In this document: positions 1 to 9,572 of the stretch, one piece after another
Layout: every line of letters begins with the position of its first letter
Position numbering within the stretch: position 1 is the stretch's first letter
NCBI GenBank assembly: GCA_046349975.1
Contig: JAXMBH010000003.1
Span: 248,001 to 312,000 of the forward strand
Direction: 5' to 3'
Source of the DNA: JABDGM01 sp046349975
GTDB lineage: Bacteria > Planctomycetota > Planctomycetia > Pirellulales > Lacipirellulaceae
DNA length: 64,000 nucleotides
Notes under the pieces: generated by a model
Databases searched by the model: none
Told to the model about the DNA's origin: nothing
The model's input: the letters and a program-made list of their open reading frames with translations, nothing else
Position numbers and translations under genes: made by a program

Positions 1-2769
1 CGACCGATTGGCCATCAGCTGAATGAGTACGTGCTGGATAACGACTCGGTCGGCGTAATGTTTACCGGAAGTTGGAGCAACAGCACGGGGACGCGTTATT
101 ACGACGAGGACTACGGCGCGACTGCAGATGCCGTGTCGTACAAATTCGCGAGTGTGAACGCCACCGAAACCGCGACAGCGACCTACACTCCGAATTTCGC
201 GAGCGGCGGGTTCTACCCCGTATACGCTTGGGCGGCGTACGGTAGCAACCGTACGAATCAATTGTATGAGATCAATCACAGTGGCGGAACGATGGAAGTC
301 CGCATCGATCACCGCATGGTCGGCAACGGCTGGGTCTATCTCGGAACCTACCACTTCGATGCCGGCAGCAACCCGGCAAGTGGCTCCGTGGTCATCAGCA
401 ATCAATCGACTGCCGGTGGCAGCGTGGTCATTGCCGATGCAATTCGCTTTGGTAACGGCATGGGCGACGTGCCGGATGGCCCGAATGGCGCTGGCAACTC
501 CGGCGGCACGATTTCGGGCAAGCCGCGTGAAGACGAAGCGGCGCTGCTGTGGATTATCCGCAGTATCGGCATGGGAGTGAATACGTCGACGTTCTTCAGT
601 GTGACCGGCACGGACCCGAATGTTTCCGGACCGGCGCGGCTGGCTGAGGAAATGAACGCGAACACCAACGCGTTCGGCAGCAGCGTTTACTTGGCGATTC
701 ATTCGAACGCGGCGAGCGGCACCGCTCGCGGCGCCATCGGCTTGATCACGAATTCCGGCTCGCCCACGCCGAACCAAACAAACCTGGCGACCTGGATCGG
801 ACAGCAGATCAATGAAGACCTGCGAGCAGTCGATCAGGATCTCGGATTCACGTGGAGCACGCGAACAACCTACACGCTCACCGGCGCCTACGGCGAATTC
901 AACGCCGACGACTTTACGAATTCAAATGGCGTCGTCGAAATGGATGCCACGCTGGCGGAAGTCGCCTTCCACGACAACGTGGACGATGCACTGATCATGC
1001 GAAATCCCAAGGGTCGGGACGCGATCGGGCGCGCCATGTACCAGGCGCTAGTTCAATACTTCGACGTTTACGGCGGGCTCAACGCGCCGCTGACGGCGCC
1101 CTCCGCACCAACGAACGTTAGTGCGGTAAGCAACGGCTCAGGGCAAGTGACGATTAGTTGGGTAGCCGGTCCGACTTCAACCGCCTATGGAGCGGCCGCC
1201 ACAGACTATCGCATCTATGCTTCGACCGATGGTTACGGCTTCGATGGCGGCCGGTTGGCGTCGACCATTGCCGGCGGTACTGCCACGTCGAAGACGATCA
1301 CCGGCCTCGACCCGAATGTGGCGTACTTTTTCAAAGTAGTCGCGGTCAATTCGGGCGGCGAATCGCCGGCATCGGAGGTTCTCACCGCGTTGCCGCAGGG
1401 TGGCGCAAAGCAGGTGCTGATCGTTAACGGGTTTGACCGCAATGACGCCTCGCAAGACTTCCGCTATACAACTCAGCTCACGATTCCCGGCAGCAATGTC
1501 GTCGTGGACCGCGTCTTCCCGCGATACAACAACAGTTTCGATTATGTGGTGCAGGTGCAGCGTGCCATCCAAGCGGAAGCGCCGGGCGTTCACGTGGCGA
1601 GCACCAGCAATGAGGCGGTGATTAACGGCACGATCAACCTTAACGAATTCGATACGGTTGTTTGGATTTCCGGCACCGAGTCGACAACCGATCACACGTT
1701 CGACGCTACCGAGCAGACCAAGGTCACCAGCTTTATCGCAGCTGGGGGCAACTTGTTTGTCACTGGGTCGGAGCTGGGCTGGGATCTTGATCAGCAGAAT
1801 AGCGGCCGCACGTTCTATGAGTCGACACTCAAGGCGGATTACGTCAACGACGATGCGGGTACTTACACGGTCGCGGCAGTTGGCGGCGGCATCTTCGCCG
1901 GCCTGAGCAATTTTGGATTTTCCAGCGGCGCCACGTTCAGCAATCTGGACGGCCAATACTACGACGTGGCCTATCCAGATGTAATCGCCCCGCAGGCCGG
2001 TGCAACGAGCGCGCTCACGTACAGCGGCGGCACCGGCGGTACAGCCGCCATTCAGTATGCCGGCACCGGTGGCCAGGGCAGCATCGTGATGTTCGGTTTC
2101 CCATTCGACACGATCACCAGCGCAGCAACTCGCCAAACCGTGATGGGCCGCGTGCTGGACTTTTTCGGAGTTGCGGCGCCAACGCCGAATGCCGACTTCA
2201 ACAGTGATGGCGCAGTTGACTTGAGCGACTACATCATTTGGCGCAAGAACAATGGCCTGGCGAGCGGCGCCACACCCGCTCAAGGCGACGCCAACAACGA
2301 CGGCGCCGTGAATGCGAACGACTATGCTGTGTGGCGCTCCCAGTTTGGCACGCTGACCGCCAGCGGAGCGAACGCCGCTGCGGCCAGTGCCGCTCTGCCA
2401 ACCCCTGGTGAAACCGCTCAATTGAGCGAAGCAGTGTCGCCGATGGCGTGGGCAAACGAAGACGTACGGGTGAATTCTCAAGGAGTCGTTGTCGGAAGGG
2501 TTCGTTTTAGGAGTGCCGCCCCCACGGTCAACAATCGTCGCGAGTCCCATCAAGCGTCGTCCGCTTTGATGCGCATAGACTCACACGACTTGAACCTTTT
2601 GGCGCTGAGCAAGGTCGAAGCTTCGCGTTACGATAGCCGCGCAAAATCTGCTGACACGTCGCACACCGCTGGCTTGAACGATGATTGCTTCGCTACCTTC
2701 GGCGAGAACGAGTTAGCCCAGGCGGTGGCGGGTCGCCTGCAGAATCGCCTTAATCGGCTTGGCTCTTAA
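1..2769 (+). CDS. Secreted N-acetylmuramoyl-L-alanine amidase with golvesin-like, FN3 and dockerin domains (5' partial)
   Basis: The frame is open to the window edge, so the true start lies upstream; the first in-window start codon is a GTG at 31. Seen in order (residues counted from 31): a golvesin C-terminal/Xly-like domain (about 1-140, ending in VVIADAIRFGNG), an amidase_3 catalytic part (about 160-345) with the zinc-ligand motif AIHSNAA near residue 224 and EVAFHDNVDDALIMRNP, an FN3 domain starting at APSAPTNVSAV, a flavodoxin/ThuA-like alpha-beta domain (about 465-710, QVLIVNGFDR... GGNLFVTGSE), and a dockerin-like pair (DFNSDGAVDLSDY and DANNDGAVNANDY). A 130-residue tail without a PEP-CTERM motif ends the protein. 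The first zinc histidine of the amidase is not visible and probably lies before the window. Role inferred: cleavage of the MurNAc-L-Ala bond of peptidoglycan outside the cytoplasm. Confidence 0.85.
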   Translation, partial: RPIGHQLNEYVLDNDSVGVMFTGSWSNSTGTRYYDEDYGATADAVSYKFASVNATETATATYTPNFASGGFYPVYAWAAYGSNRTNQLYEINHSGGTMEVRIDHRMVGNGWVYLGTYHFDAGSNPASGSVVISNQSTAGGSVVIADAIRFGNGMGDVPDGPNGAGNSGGTISGKPREDEAALLWIIRSIGMGVNTSTFFSVTGTDPNVSGPARLAEEMNANTNAFGSSVYLAIHSNAASGTARGAIGLITNSGSPTPNQTNLATWIGQQINEDLRAVDQDLGFTWSTRTTYTLTGAYGEFNADDFTNSNGVVEMDATLAEVAFHDNVDDALIMRNPKGRDAIGRAMYQALVQYFDVYGGLNAPLTAPSAPTNVSAVSNGSGQVTISWVAGPTSTAYGAAATDYRIYASTDGYGFDGGRLASTIAGGTATSKTITGLDPNVAYFFKVVAVNSGGESPASEVLTALPQGGAKQVLIVNGFDRNDASQDFRYTTQLTIPGSNVVVDRVFPRYNNSFDYVVQVQRAIQAEAPGVHVASTSNEAVINGTINLNEFDTVVWISGTESTTDHTFDATEQTKVTSFIAAGGNLFVTGSELGWDLDQQNSGRTFYESTLKADYVNDDAGTYTVAAVGGGIFAGLSNFGFSSGATFSNLDGQYYDVAYPDVIAPQAGATSALTYSGGTGGTAAIQYAGTGGQGSIVMFGFPFDTITSAATRQTVMGRVLDFFGVAAPTPNADFNSDGAVDLSDYIIWRKNNGLASGATPAQGDANNDGAVNANDYAVWRSQFGTLTASGANAAAASAALPTPGETAQLSEAVSPMAWANEDVRVNSQGVVVGRVRFRSAAPTVNNRRESHQASSALMRIDSHDLNLLALSKVEASRYDSRAKSADTSHTAGLNDDCFATFGENELAQAVAGRLQNRLNRLGS

Positions 2770-3628
2770 GTAACGGTTCGTTTGTCGCGAGCGTAGCAAC
2801 AAGCGCATTACGTGCCAGCGCTCGCGGAGCGACGTTGCGTGCGCGCCGGCTCGTGCCGAGTGGCTTGGTGCAACGCTGCCCTAACGGCGGCAACAACGTG
2901 CCTGCGCCTCGCCACACACTTCTTGCGACGAACAGCGAACGCGGTCGGGCTGCGAATGGTTTGTAGGAGCACAGCATGCCTGGCAAGCGGAGCTACGCGC
3001 TCATACGGAGATGCGAAATACGACGAACCTGTCCGGCAGCATGCCTTCCCGGTCCAAGTGTCTTACCCATTAAAAAAATGTCCTGGAATCGTGCCCGTAA
3101 AATCATCGACGACCGGCCTCTATCCGTTGGTTGAAGATGCGATCGCCACCTCCGTCGACGACCCCCAGAACTCACGCGGGTGATGCCTTCTATCGTCCAC
3201 CGCACCCCTCACTTAAGGGAGATGGGTGTCGTTCGGCCGGGTTGCGGAATCGAAGTCATGCGCAACAGCGAGGTAGCTCTGCGCAACAGCGACAAAGAGC
3301 CTGCTAGTTTTTCCGCCAAAAAAGTAGCCAAATCCTGCAAGCGCTTGCTAGAATACGGGTTGGTAGCGTTTCGGGGTGAATTAGCGCTATCACTTGCCGG
3401 GGCTTGGGATATCGGGGCTTAGGGACGACTGCCGCTACAGGGCGGTCATTCGCCATTGCAACATTGTTGCCCGCCGGCGCTACCCTAGGTTCAAAGCACA
3501 TTTGCAGTTTCACGCGCACTCGGTCTTCAGATCGATTGCGTCGTGCTAGCGCTCCGGCGCGCGAAAAAGCGAGATTTTGAGAGTCTTCAACTAGGCGTAG
3601 TATCTTTGCATCTAAAGGAGAGCAACTG
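2770..3628. other. Long intergenic region with no supported gene
   Basis: I see no convincing coding sequence here. The small reading frames (for example 3180-3422) lack family resemblance and ribosome sites. The last 80 bases probably hold the promoter of the gene at 3629: TAGTAT at about 3598 sits below a TTGAGA-like hexamer, but the spacing (15) is poor. A clear ribosome site (AAGGAG) lies just before 3629. No terminator with a convincing T-run was found after 2769. Confidence 0.5.
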
Positions 3629-5542
3629 ATGCGAAAAACGTTTTGTTTTTCATTGCTATGTGCATTGGCATTCGGCGCCCCGGCGATGGTCTGGGCAACG
3701 CCGTATGCGGCAAACGTCCGGAACACGGGCGGCAATTTATGGGAATTTGTGCTGAACGAGTCGGCCGACTCGATAACGGTCAAGCGCAACGGCGCAAATC
3801 CCGTGAGCTTTACAGCGCCCGCGGCGGGCCGATATACGTTCGACATGACGGGTTTCTCGACATTCGATATTGAAGTCAGCAAGAATGCGCCTCTCGGCTG
3901 GACCGCGATTAGCGACTCAGCGAACGCCTACACGAACTTTACTCAGCCCAACAGTGTGGCGGTGAACACAAAACCAAACTCTCCCTTTTTCGGCACGGTC
4001 TATGTCGCCAATGCAAACCCGGCGAACACCGCTGCCGGCCGTCCGCAGGGCGATGGCATTTACGCTCTGACACCGGACCTTAAGGGCGTCGATCTAACGA
4101 ACTTTTCGGTTCCTGCCGCGACGGACACCGCGCAGGCCAAGCATCCTGGGTTTGATGTAGCTGGAAGCGTTAGCTCGTCGCCATACCGCATTTCACTCGA
4201 TGATGGTGGAAACGTGATCGTTGGCGATTGGTCGGATCCATCGGGCGGCGTGAAGTACGCCTCGCGAGACCTAACGACCGGTGGCTTGATACTGGGCGGT
4301 ACGGATTTCAACGGCACTCCGATCGCCGATGGCTCTGGAACGGGACCTGCCGGTGGTATCTACAGTCAACAGACGGACGAATTCGGCAGGCTACCACTCC
4401 ACGGCTCCAGCGTAGCTAAGCCATACGTCACGGGCACGGTGGGTTCCAACCTAACTCTTTGGACTATGGACGAAGACCTGGATGTAAATCTCGCAGTCCC
4501 TAACAACGACGGCAACAGTATCTGGAAATACAATATCGGTTCGGCAACCAATTACGATGCGTTGGCTCCGACATTGGTCGTAGATTCCAGTAAGTATGGA
4601 ACAACTACAGATGGACGAACCAATTTCTTCAGCAACATTTTGGGCGTTCGGGCGGACATGATTTATGATCCCACTTTCAACAAGTGGTACATCTCGCAGC
4701 CCCGCAGCAATGGCGACCAACCGAGTCTAATGGTCATCCAACCGGGTGCCGACGGCACCCAGCCGCCAACCATTTTATGGAACTCATTGCAATTTTCGAT
4801 CGACCATAATCTGGACGCTGATACGGCATTCCCGACCACTCCCGCAGGTAATACCACAGATTTGCAGGACGTGTTTCGTCGTGTCCAAGGAATGGCGATT
4901 TCTCCCGATAAGAAATTTATGGTCCTGCAGCGTAATGCCGCGGATGTTGCACACAACGGGCTTGGAGCGGGCAGCGTCATCGTCATTCCTTTGGATGCCA
5001 ATGGCATCCCGATGCTCACCACCTCCGGGAATGACATTACCAACGCAGTGACGATTAGCACGGTCGGCCAAGGGGGCTCGCATTTATCGGCCTCGGACGT
5101 TGTGTACGATGCTGCGGGCAACCTCTACGTAACCAACAGTTCGGCGACCACCGGCAACATCGGCCAGATTCTCCAAGTCTTCAGCCCGGGCGGGAACACG
5201 CTTGCCCGAACGAGCGGCACGGCGGCTGGTGGAGTCAATAACTTTGTCTTGTTGCCTCCTGTTGCGCCCGGTGTCGCTGGCGACTACAACGGCAACGGGG
5301 TGGTCGATGCTGCCGACTACGTGCTCTGGCGCAACGGCGGGCCGCTGCAGAATGAAGTCAACACACCTGGCGTTGTCGACGCCTCGGACTACGATGCCTG
5401 GCGCGCCCGCTTCGGCAACACGTCGGGCAGTGGCAGCTCGCTGGGCGGCGGCGCGGTGCCAGAACCTAGTACTATTGCGTTGGCGTTTTTTGGCCTGTTT
5501 GCCATCGGCGCATGCGGCCGAAAGCGGCACGCGGCAAGTTAA
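3629..5542 (+). CDS. Secreted PEP-CTERM protein with dockerin-like repeat, probable beta-propeller
   Basis: The 637-residue product starts with a signal peptide (MRKTFCFSLLCALAF... WA) preceded by AAGGAG eight bases before the ATG. The middle has repeated NLYVTNSS, VYVANANP and GNVIVGDW stretches, as in NHL/SMP-30-type beta-propellers; this is my reading, not a firm family call. Near the C-terminus lies a dockerin-like calcium-binding pair (GDYNGNGVVDAADYVLWRNG and GVVDASDYDAWRARFG), then VPEPSTIALAFFGLF and a basic end, the PEP-CTERM sorting signal read by exosortases. The protein is therefore expected to be exported and anchored or released at the cell surface. A strong hairpin follows, then a DUF1559 gene. 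The specific ligand or activity is unknown. Confidence 0.85.
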   Translation: MRKTFCFSLLCALAFGAPAMVWATPYAANVRNTGGNLWEFVLNESADSITVKRNGANPVSFTAPAAGRYTFDMTGFSTFDIEVSKNAPLGWTAISDSANAYTNFTQPNSVAVNTKPNSPFFGTVYVANANPANTAAGRPQGDGIYALTPDLKGVDLTNFSVPAATDTAQAKHPGFDVAGSVSSSPYRISLDDGGNVIVGDWSDPSGGVKYASRDLTTGGLILGGTDFNGTPIADGSGTGPAGGIYSQQTDEFGRLPLHGSSVAKPYVTGTVGSNLTLWTMDEDLDVNLAVPNNDGNSIWKYNIGSATNYDALAPTLVVDSSKYGTTTDGRTNFFSNILGVRADMIYDPTFNKWYISQPRSNGDQPSLMVIQPGADGTQPPTILWNSLQFSIDHNLDADTAFPTTPAGNTTDLQDVFRRVQGMAISPDKKFMVLQRNAADVAHNGLGAGSVIVIPLDANGIPMLTTSGNDITNAVTISTVGQGGSHLSASDVVYDAAGNLYVTNSSATTGNIGQILQVFSPGGNTLARTSGTAAGGVNNFVLLPPVAPGVAGDYNGNGVVDAADYVLWRNGGPLQNEVNTPGVVDASDYDAWRARFGNTSGSGSSLGGGAVPEPSTIALAFFGLFAIGACGRKRHAAS

Positions 5543-5585
5543 GCTGAAGCTAGGCGATCGTCAGGCGAGTGTGTTTTGAAGATCG

Positions 5586-5623
5586 GTTGGCGTCGTGGCA
5601 GCCAGCCACGACGCCAACTTTTT
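5586..5623 (+). terminator. Strong hairpin with T-run between the PEP-CTERM and DUF1559 genes
   Basis: Perfect 14-bp stem (GTTGGCGTCGTGGC at 5586-5599 against GCCACGACGCCAAC at 5605-5618), 5-nt loop, then five T. It has the form of an intrinsic terminator but lies only 22 bases before the next start codon at 5646. Partial readthrough, or 3'-end stabilisation of the upstream mRNA, would give the PEP-CTERM gene higher expression than the DUF1559 gene. Confidence 0.85.
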
Positions 5624-5645
5624 AGGCGAAGTAGGAGATTTCGAG

Positions 5646-6716
5646 ATGCGGTCGCGCAGAAGCGCTTTTACACTCGTCGAACTGTTGGTCGTGATCGCGA
5701 TTATCGGTATTCTCGTGGCGCTGTTGCTGCCGGCGATTCAAGCCGCGCGCGAAGCGGCCCGCCGCACTCAATGCCAGAACAATCTTAAAAACGTGGCTCT
5801 GGCAGTACTGAATTATGAGTCGAGCCGGAAGATCCTGCCCGCGGGCACAGTGTTTCCGAAATTGACGAACGGAATTGTAGACCCAACTATACAAGGCAAC
5901 GTGGATTTCGGACCAAGCTGGATCGTATTGATCTTGCCGCAGCTCGAAAACCAGCAGTTGTACGATTCGTTTGTCTTCAAGAATCCATCGACGGGCGTCC
6001 CCGTGGCAATGCGCGACAATCAAAACTTCGATGAGCGCGGTACCGTTCTTACAGAACTGCTTTGTCCCTCTGATCCAAACACCAAGGTGAAGTACCAAGG
6101 CCACGGCGGTAATTGGGCTCGCGGAAATTATGCGGCAAACGTTGGGCTCGGTGCTACGCATACAACCCCAGGCCTGCCCAACAGCGCGCCTGGAATCTTG
6201 GGTCCGGACAGTGCAGGTTGGCATTACCCGTTGGGCCGCGGCGTAATGGGTCCGAACTGCGCCGTAACGTTAAAACAAATCGTCGATGGAACATCCAAGA
6301 CCGCGATGCTCGGAGAAATTCGCGCCGGATTGAATGAAGGCGATCCGCGCGGCAGTTGGGCGTTCGGTCACGTTGGTGGAAATCTATTGGCTTACCACGG
6401 ATGGGGCGGCGACGATAACGGGCCGAACTGGTGCGGTGCCAGCGGCGATGATATCGGCGGTGTCGCGCCGCTCAATTGCCTTTCTGCTGAACTGGCCGCA
6501 ACATGCATGTCTTGCTATGGACCAGGTGCGTTCGATCAGGCGACAACTCGCAGCACGCATTCGGGCGGCGTATTCGTGGCCATGTGCGATGGCAGCGTAC
6601 AATTCATCAGCGACGATATTGAAACGGGAGGAACGTACTCAAAGTGCTGCAAGGCGTGGGACTATCTTTTCCTAAGTATGGATAATGGCTACACGCCACC
6701 TCCTGGCCGCCCGTAA
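5646..6716 (+). CDS. DUF1559 pilin-like protein
   Basis: The product begins MRSRRSAFTLVELLVVIAII, a type IV prepilin-like N-terminus (basic leader, cleavage before F, glutamate at +5, hydrophobic helix), followed by the planctomycete-typical AIQAAREAARR segment. The C-terminal region contains HSGGVFVAMCDGSVQFIS, the H-X9-DG motif of prepilin-processing-associated DUF1559 proteins. The start at 5646 is chosen because AGGAG lies just upstream and the leader is short; an upstream GTG at 5595 would fall inside the terminator hairpin. Role in the family is not established; a pseudopilin-like or surface function is inferred. A small lipoprotein and a second DUF1559 gene follow. Confidence 0.88.
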   Translation: MRSRRSAFTLVELLVVIAIIGILVALLLPAIQAAREAARRTQCQNNLKNVALAVLNYESSRKILPAGTVFPKLTNGIVDPTIQGNVDFGPSWIVLILPQLENQQLYDSFVFKNPSTGVPVAMRDNQNFDERGTVLTELLCPSDPNTKVKYQGHGGNWARGNYAANVGLGATHTTPGLPNSAPGILGPDSAGWHYPLGRGVMGPNCAVTLKQIVDGTSKTAMLGEIRAGLNEGDPRGSWAFGHVGGNLLAYHGWGGDDNGPNWCGASGDDIGGVAPLNCLSAELAATCMSCYGPGAFDQATTRSTHSGGVFVAMCDGSVQFISDDIETGGTYSKCCKAWDYLFLSMDNGYTPPPGRP

Positions 6717-6765
6717 ACTGTACAATCGAGTTCGCAGGTTAACTTTGATTTTTCGAGCCCCGAAC

Positions 6766-7191
6766 GTGGTGACTGTATCGAGCCGAGGACTAATCCTGTT
6801 GGCGCTCGCCGTGGGGCTTTTGAATCAAGTCGGTTGCAACAACGGCCGGAAGACGTACCAAGTTGCGGGCCACGCTCGTTATAAGGACGGTTCGCCTATT
6901 ACGGGGGGTGTACGCGCCATTCGGCTTGAGCCGACGGAGAGCTCGACCGCCGAGATTCGCAAGTCAGCCTCCGGGGATATTGCGCCGGATGGCAGTTTCA
7001 CGATGTTCACGCGCAAGCCCGGAGATGGTGTGATTCCCGGAGAATACGCGGTCACATTCACTGTGCTCGACAAGCCGATGGGTGGCAAGTCGCTAATTTT
7101 GTCGAAGTACGGCAGCCCCACCGATACGCCCTTTGAAATCAGCGTCGACGGCGACAAGACGGATCTGATATTTGAACTTGAAAAGGAATAG
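6766..7191 (+). CDS. Small lipoprotein with carboxypeptidase-regulatory-like beta domain
   Basis: A hydrophobic stretch GLILLALAVGLLNQVGC ends in a lipobox-type cysteine, followed by about 115 residues resembling the beta-sandwich regulatory-like domains common in planctomycete lipoproteins (YQVAGHARYKDGSPITGG... GDGVIPGEYAVTFTVLD). The start is uncertain: a GTG at 6766 gives a normal-length signal peptide, whereas the ATG at 6685 would overlap the preceding DUF1559 gene by 32 bases and add 27 residues. It is a clear paralogue of the lipoprotein at 13017 (both carry KDSTAQIRK/ESSTAEIRK, then PDG and PGDGV). Always being next to DUF1559 genes suggests a shared function, which is unknown. Confidence 0.75.
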   Translation: MVTVSSRGLILLALAVGLLNQVGCNNGRKTYQVAGHARYKDGSPITGGVRAIRLEPTESSTAEIRKSASGDIAPDGSFTMFTRKPGDGVIPGEYAVTFTVLDKPMGGKSLILSKYGSPTDTPFEISVDGDKTDLIFELEKE

Positions 7192-7213
7192 TCGCACTAG
7201 CGAGAAAACTGCA

Positions 7214-8350
7214 ATGCATGAAAAGCTCCATCACGGTGAACACCGTAACGGCACTTCGATTGATCGGCCTGGGTTCACCTTAGTTGAACTATTGGTCGTG
7301 ATCGCAATTATCGGAATCTTGGTGGCCCTGTTATTGCCGGCAATTCAAGCTGCACGCGAAGCTGCCCGCAGGAACCAATGCAAGAACCATGTGAAGCAGC
7401 TGGCGCTGGGGTGCTTGCTGCACGAGGACACGCAGAAATTCTTGCCGTCTGGCGGCTGGCGAGATGCTTATCCTCCGGACCCGAACCGCGGATATGGAAT
7501 TAGGCAACCTGGAAGCTGGGCGTACAGCATTCTTTCCTACATCGAAGAGCAAGCGCTGCGCGATCTCGGCAAGGGACAAACTTTCAACGGGACGGGTGCT
7601 CCGGCCGCGTTCAGCGACCCGTCATTAAAACTGCATCAATCGCTCGTCACAATATTTAACTGTCCTACACGACGTGCCACGCTGTTGCGAACGTGGGTGT
7701 CAAGCGCAGGCAGCGGTCCGTCCTGGCTCGTAAATGTTCCCGTACTCAAGGGAGACTATGCGGCGAACGCCGGTGATTCGCAGCAAACCGCAGGGAACGG
7801 CTTCAGCGTCCAGATGTGGCCGCCAGGTGGTATGACTTATACGCAGATCGATGCGGATCAAAAGTGGAACGATACTTCTTGCACGCCGATCGTCTCTCGA
7901 TCGGGCACTGCTCCTGGTCCATATTGCCAGTCGGGCGCAGTGGGGCACCATAGCGAAATCAAGATATCGCAGATATCCGATGGTGCCAGCAACACGTATT
8001 TGATTGGAGAGAAATATTTGTTCCCGCCATACTACGAAACCTCCGTAGCTGCCGGCGGTGGCTATGGCGATAACCAGTCTGTTTTTGCAGGTTATGAATG
8101 GGACAATACGCGCCGGGCATACCAACCGCTGGTCGATGGAAATAACAACACAAATGATACACAGCCTTCCCAAGACACGCCCGGGTTGGACAACAACAAA
8201 TCGCTGTACGCGTTCGGAAGTGCGCACGCCGGAGGCTTAAACATGGCCATGTGCGATGGGTCGGTGCAATTCGTGTCCTATGACATTGATCCCACAACAC
8301 ACCGATATCTCGCTGTACGGAACGACGGCGAAACCGCATCCCTGCCATAG
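7214..8350 (+). CDS. DUF1559 pilin-like protein
   Basis: The product has a longer hydrophilic leader (MHEKLHHGEHRNGTSIDRPG) before FTLVELLVVIAII and AIQAAREAARR, and ends with the H-X9-DG type motif AHAGGLNMAMCDGSVQF. The start at 7214 is preferred over the in-frame ATG at 7172, which would lie inside the end of the lipoprotein gene, but no strong ribosome site distinguishes them. The central part differs from the DUF1559 gene at 5646, so this is an old paralogue and not a recent duplicate. A convergent lipoprotein gene follows after 73 bases; GCAAGGC (8376) and GCCTTGC (8409) there could form a weak shared terminator. Confidence 0.85.
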   Translation: MHEKLHHGEHRNGTSIDRPGFTLVELLVVIAIIGILVALLLPAIQAAREAARRNQCKNHVKQLALGCLLHEDTQKFLPSGGWRDAYPPDPNRGYGIRQPGSWAYSILSYIEEQALRDLGKGQTFNGTGAPAAFSDPSLKLHQSLVTIFNCPTRRATLLRTWVSSAGSGPSWLVNVPVLKGDYAANAGDSQQTAGNGFSVQMWPPGGMTYTQIDADQKWNDTSCTPIVSRSGTAPGPYCQSGAVGHHSEIKISQISDGASNTYLIGEKYLFPPYYETSVAAGGGYGDNQSVFAGYEWDNTRRAYQPLVDGNNNTNDTQPSQDTPGLDNNKSLYAFGSAHAGGLNMAMCDGSVQFVSYDIDPTTHRYLAVRNDGETASLP

Positions 8351-8423
8351 CTGTGCCGTACTGGCTGTTTTGAACGCAAGGCCGACAAGAGCATCACAAC
8401 TCCCGCGAGCCTTGCTCATTTAG

Positions 8424-9077
8424 TTACGGCGTGCTTTTCAACGCAAATGCAATGCTACGGCCCTTGAATGCCGGATCATCATAGGCAACTTGTTGGCCCA
8501 GCGTCGATTGGGCGTTATACCGCGCCGGGATTGTTTCCTTGCCGTTGACGACCTTACTTACGCGGACGACATACAATCCCAGTTGCATGCCGCCTGGATA
8601 ATTCGCGGAAGGTCGTTGATCTTCAGGAATTGCCAAATTCACATCGCCATACATGGTGGTTGTTCCCCTGCCAAGCTTGATGGCATCTCCTAAGCACGGG
8701 TCTGGCTCAAACGTGACTTCGGCACCAGCCAACGGTTGACCATCAAGCGTGACGTTCGCCTTTACGCCGGTTAGCGCTGCGGGGTTTGCCTGCCAGGATT
8801 TCACACGTGCGGCGATCTCATCGGCCGAAACGGCTTTGTCGCCGTCAGTATCTAGCGTTTTCAGCGCGGCTTTGAGAGTGGGCGCCTGGTCCAGCTCGGC
8901 TCCAGCAACCTTTCCGTCGCCGTCTTTGTCGTACAACTCCATTGCCTTGCTGCCGGCACCTGATGCATTGTAAGCGGGCTTATCGATCGGCGTCGGACCC
9001 TGACTGCAACCAGCCAGCACGGCTGCTAAACCAGCTGTCACGAGGAAACACTTGTTAACCCTCAGGCAATCAACCAT
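8424..9077 (-). CDS. EF-hand lipoprotein with regulatory-like C-terminal domain
   Basis: The start at 9077 gives MVDCLRVNKCFLVTAGLAAVLAGC, a lipoprotein signal with a lipobox cysteine, and a GGAG ribosome site lies upstream. Two EF-hand loops follow (YDKDGDGKVAGAEL and LDTDGDKAVSADEI), the second less complete, so calcium binding is likely. The C-terminal half (VKANVTLDGQPLAGAEVTFEPDP... GGMQLGLYVVRVSKV) resembles the beta domains of the other lipoproteins in this window. Function unknown; probably a periplasmic or surface calcium-binding lipoprotein. It points toward the DUF1559 gene at 7214 and away from the PEP-CTERM gene at 9573. Confidence 0.82.
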   Translation of the reverse strand: MVDCLRVNKCFLVTAGLAAVLAGCSQGPTPIDKPAYNASGAGSKAMELYDKDGDGKVAGAELDQAPTLKAALKTLDTDGDKAVSADEIAARVKSWQANPAALTGVKANVTLDGQPLAGAEVTFEPDPCLGDAIKLGRGTTTMYGDVNLAIPEDQRPSANYPGGMQLGLYVVRVSKVVNGKETIPARYNAQSTLGQQVAYDDPAFKGRSIAFALKSTP

Positions 9078-9572
9078 CGAAAACTCCACACCAGAATAAA
9101 GTGTCTGCGCTGCTGTCAAACCGATACGTTCGTGCGGCAAGCTGATCAAATTATAGCGACAAACCATTGCGCCAGAATGGCCATCGGCTTGGTCGTTCGT
9201 GAAAGCGCATCCGCGACTGCCGGAATTGGGCGGGGGCAGCGAAGCGTGCGACCAAATCGGCTGAACTCGCGCCATCGCACGGCCAACAATCAAAGCCAAT
9301 GAGGTGCGAGTTATGCACGCCCCCCGGGGGGAAGCATTCCACCCGACGCTCTCGTTTCATCCGTCGCGATTCCAAAAAAAGCGGGTTGCGATTGCTCGCA
9401 TGAAAACCCGGGCCGAAAGCGGTTGCTGCGATAAAACGAGAGATTATTGCGCATATTTTGTTTGCACCGTTTTCGCGGGCGGTTATTCTGAAAAAAGTGG
9501 ACCTCGATGCGCCAATCGGCAAGGGGATGCCCCCTTTCACTCCTACTTCTCGTGGGCGGAGAAACTCAACTG
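9078..9572. other. Divergent intergenic region, probable promoters
   Basis: No coding sequence is supported. It separates a minus-strand and a plus-strand gene and must hold promoters for both. A possible plus-strand promoter is TTGCAC (9462) with TATTCT (9484), 16 bases apart. A perfect 12-bp GC palindrome of six C and six G lies at 9320-9331. Confidence 0.4.

Noticed and set aside
1177..2553. Long minus-strand open frame opposite the amidase gene
   Set aside because: It mirrors codon structure of the real plus-strand gene, lacks domain resemblance and a ribosome site; a typical shadow frame in GC-rich DNA.
3180..3422. Small plus-strand frame upstream of the PEP-CTERM gene
   Set aside because: No ribosome site, no recognisable motif, and composition unlike neighbouring genes.
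9320..9331. CCCCCCGGGGGG palindrome as a functional site
   Set aside because: A single short GC run in GC-rich DNA; nothing else supports a role.
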